A DNA stretch of 5,957 nucleotides from Actinomycetes bacterium (GTDB taxonomy: Bacteria > Actinomycetota > Actinomycetes > Actinomycetales > Cellulomonadaceae), in the NCBI GenBank assembly GCA_021793115.1, contig JAJYTJ010000206.1, positions 1-5,957 on the forward strand, read 5' to 3'. Position 1 is the first letter of the stretch. The number at the start of each line of letters is the position of its first letter. The position numbers were made by a program, and so were the translations under genes. Positions 5,910 through 5,957 of the stretch are shown one piece after another. Under the pieces are notes generated by a model. The model made no database searches, was not told where the DNA came from, and saw only the letters and a program-made list of their open reading frames with translations.

Positions 5910-5957
5910 CAGGCCGCCTGGCGCAGCACGGTGAGGTTGCCGGAGACCAGATCGTAA
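5909..5957 (-). CDS. C-terminal end of an upstream gene, possibly DUF4097-like (partial)
   Basis: Only the last codons lie in the window, ending YDLVSGNLTVLRQAA and a TGA at 5911-5909 that shares its A with the padR start codon. The V-S-G-N-L-T-V pattern resembles the short beta-strand repeats of DUF4097-type proteins, which are often encoded next to PadR regulators in actinobacteria. With about 15 residues this is a guess about family, though the overlap with padR and the frame are seen directly. The start and most of the gene lie beyond the window's right edge. Confidence 0.55.
   Translation of the reverse strand, partial: YDLVSGNLTVLRQAA

Noticed and set aside
4662..5957. Long plus-strand open frame crossing the repeat array and running antisense to padR
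   Set aside because: The 13-bp unit shifts frame at each copy, so the peptide is only a 13-residue echo of the DNA repeat. The frame then continues on the wrong strand of padR.

Overview
The window looks like chromosomal DNA from a very high-GC actinobacterium. The strongest evidence is the first gene: fusion of an E2-type acyltransferase domain to the E1 part of 2-oxoglutarate dehydrogenase (Kgd/OdhA type) is an actinobacterial trait. Codon third positions are almost all G or C. The SGNH-like and PadR/DUF4097-like neighbours would suit a Micrococcales member such as Cellulomonas, but that genus-level placement is inference.

Layout: (1) 18-3845, plus strand, kgd, the TCA-cycle E1-E2 fusion, followed by a GC-rich hairpin with no T-tract. 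(2) 3969-4571, plus strand, a small SGNH/GDSL-fold protein in which the usual Ser, Asn and His signature residues all appear replaced, so it may be a non-catalytic family member. (3) 4572-5297, about 725 bp without a credible gene, almost wholly occupied by a layered repeat array. Seven modules of about 71 bp each carry a short palindrome or a decayed version of one, about 30 bp after a CTCGCC-like box. Two runs of a 13-bp tandem unit have expanded directly from the palindrome edges. (4) 5298-5909, minus strand, a PadR-family repressor. (5) 5909-5957, minus strand, the last codons of an upstream gene whose TGA overlaps the padR ATG (TGATG). Its C-terminus resembles a DUF4097 beta-strand-repeat protein.

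How the parts relate: kgd is a central-metabolism gene and the SGNH-like gene follows on the same strand after about 120 bp, possibly with its own expression. The PadR gene and its upstream partner form a translationally coupled minus-strand unit that converges on the SGNH-like gene. The repeat array therefore sits between two converging 3' ends, where structured DNA or RNA could act in termination, as a nucleoid or protein-binding locus, or simply as a tolerated minisatellite.

The most unusual content is the repeat array. In at least one module the palindrome changed sequence yet stayed perfectly symmetric. The 13-bp unit is not a multiple of three, which argues against the long open frames that cross it being genes.
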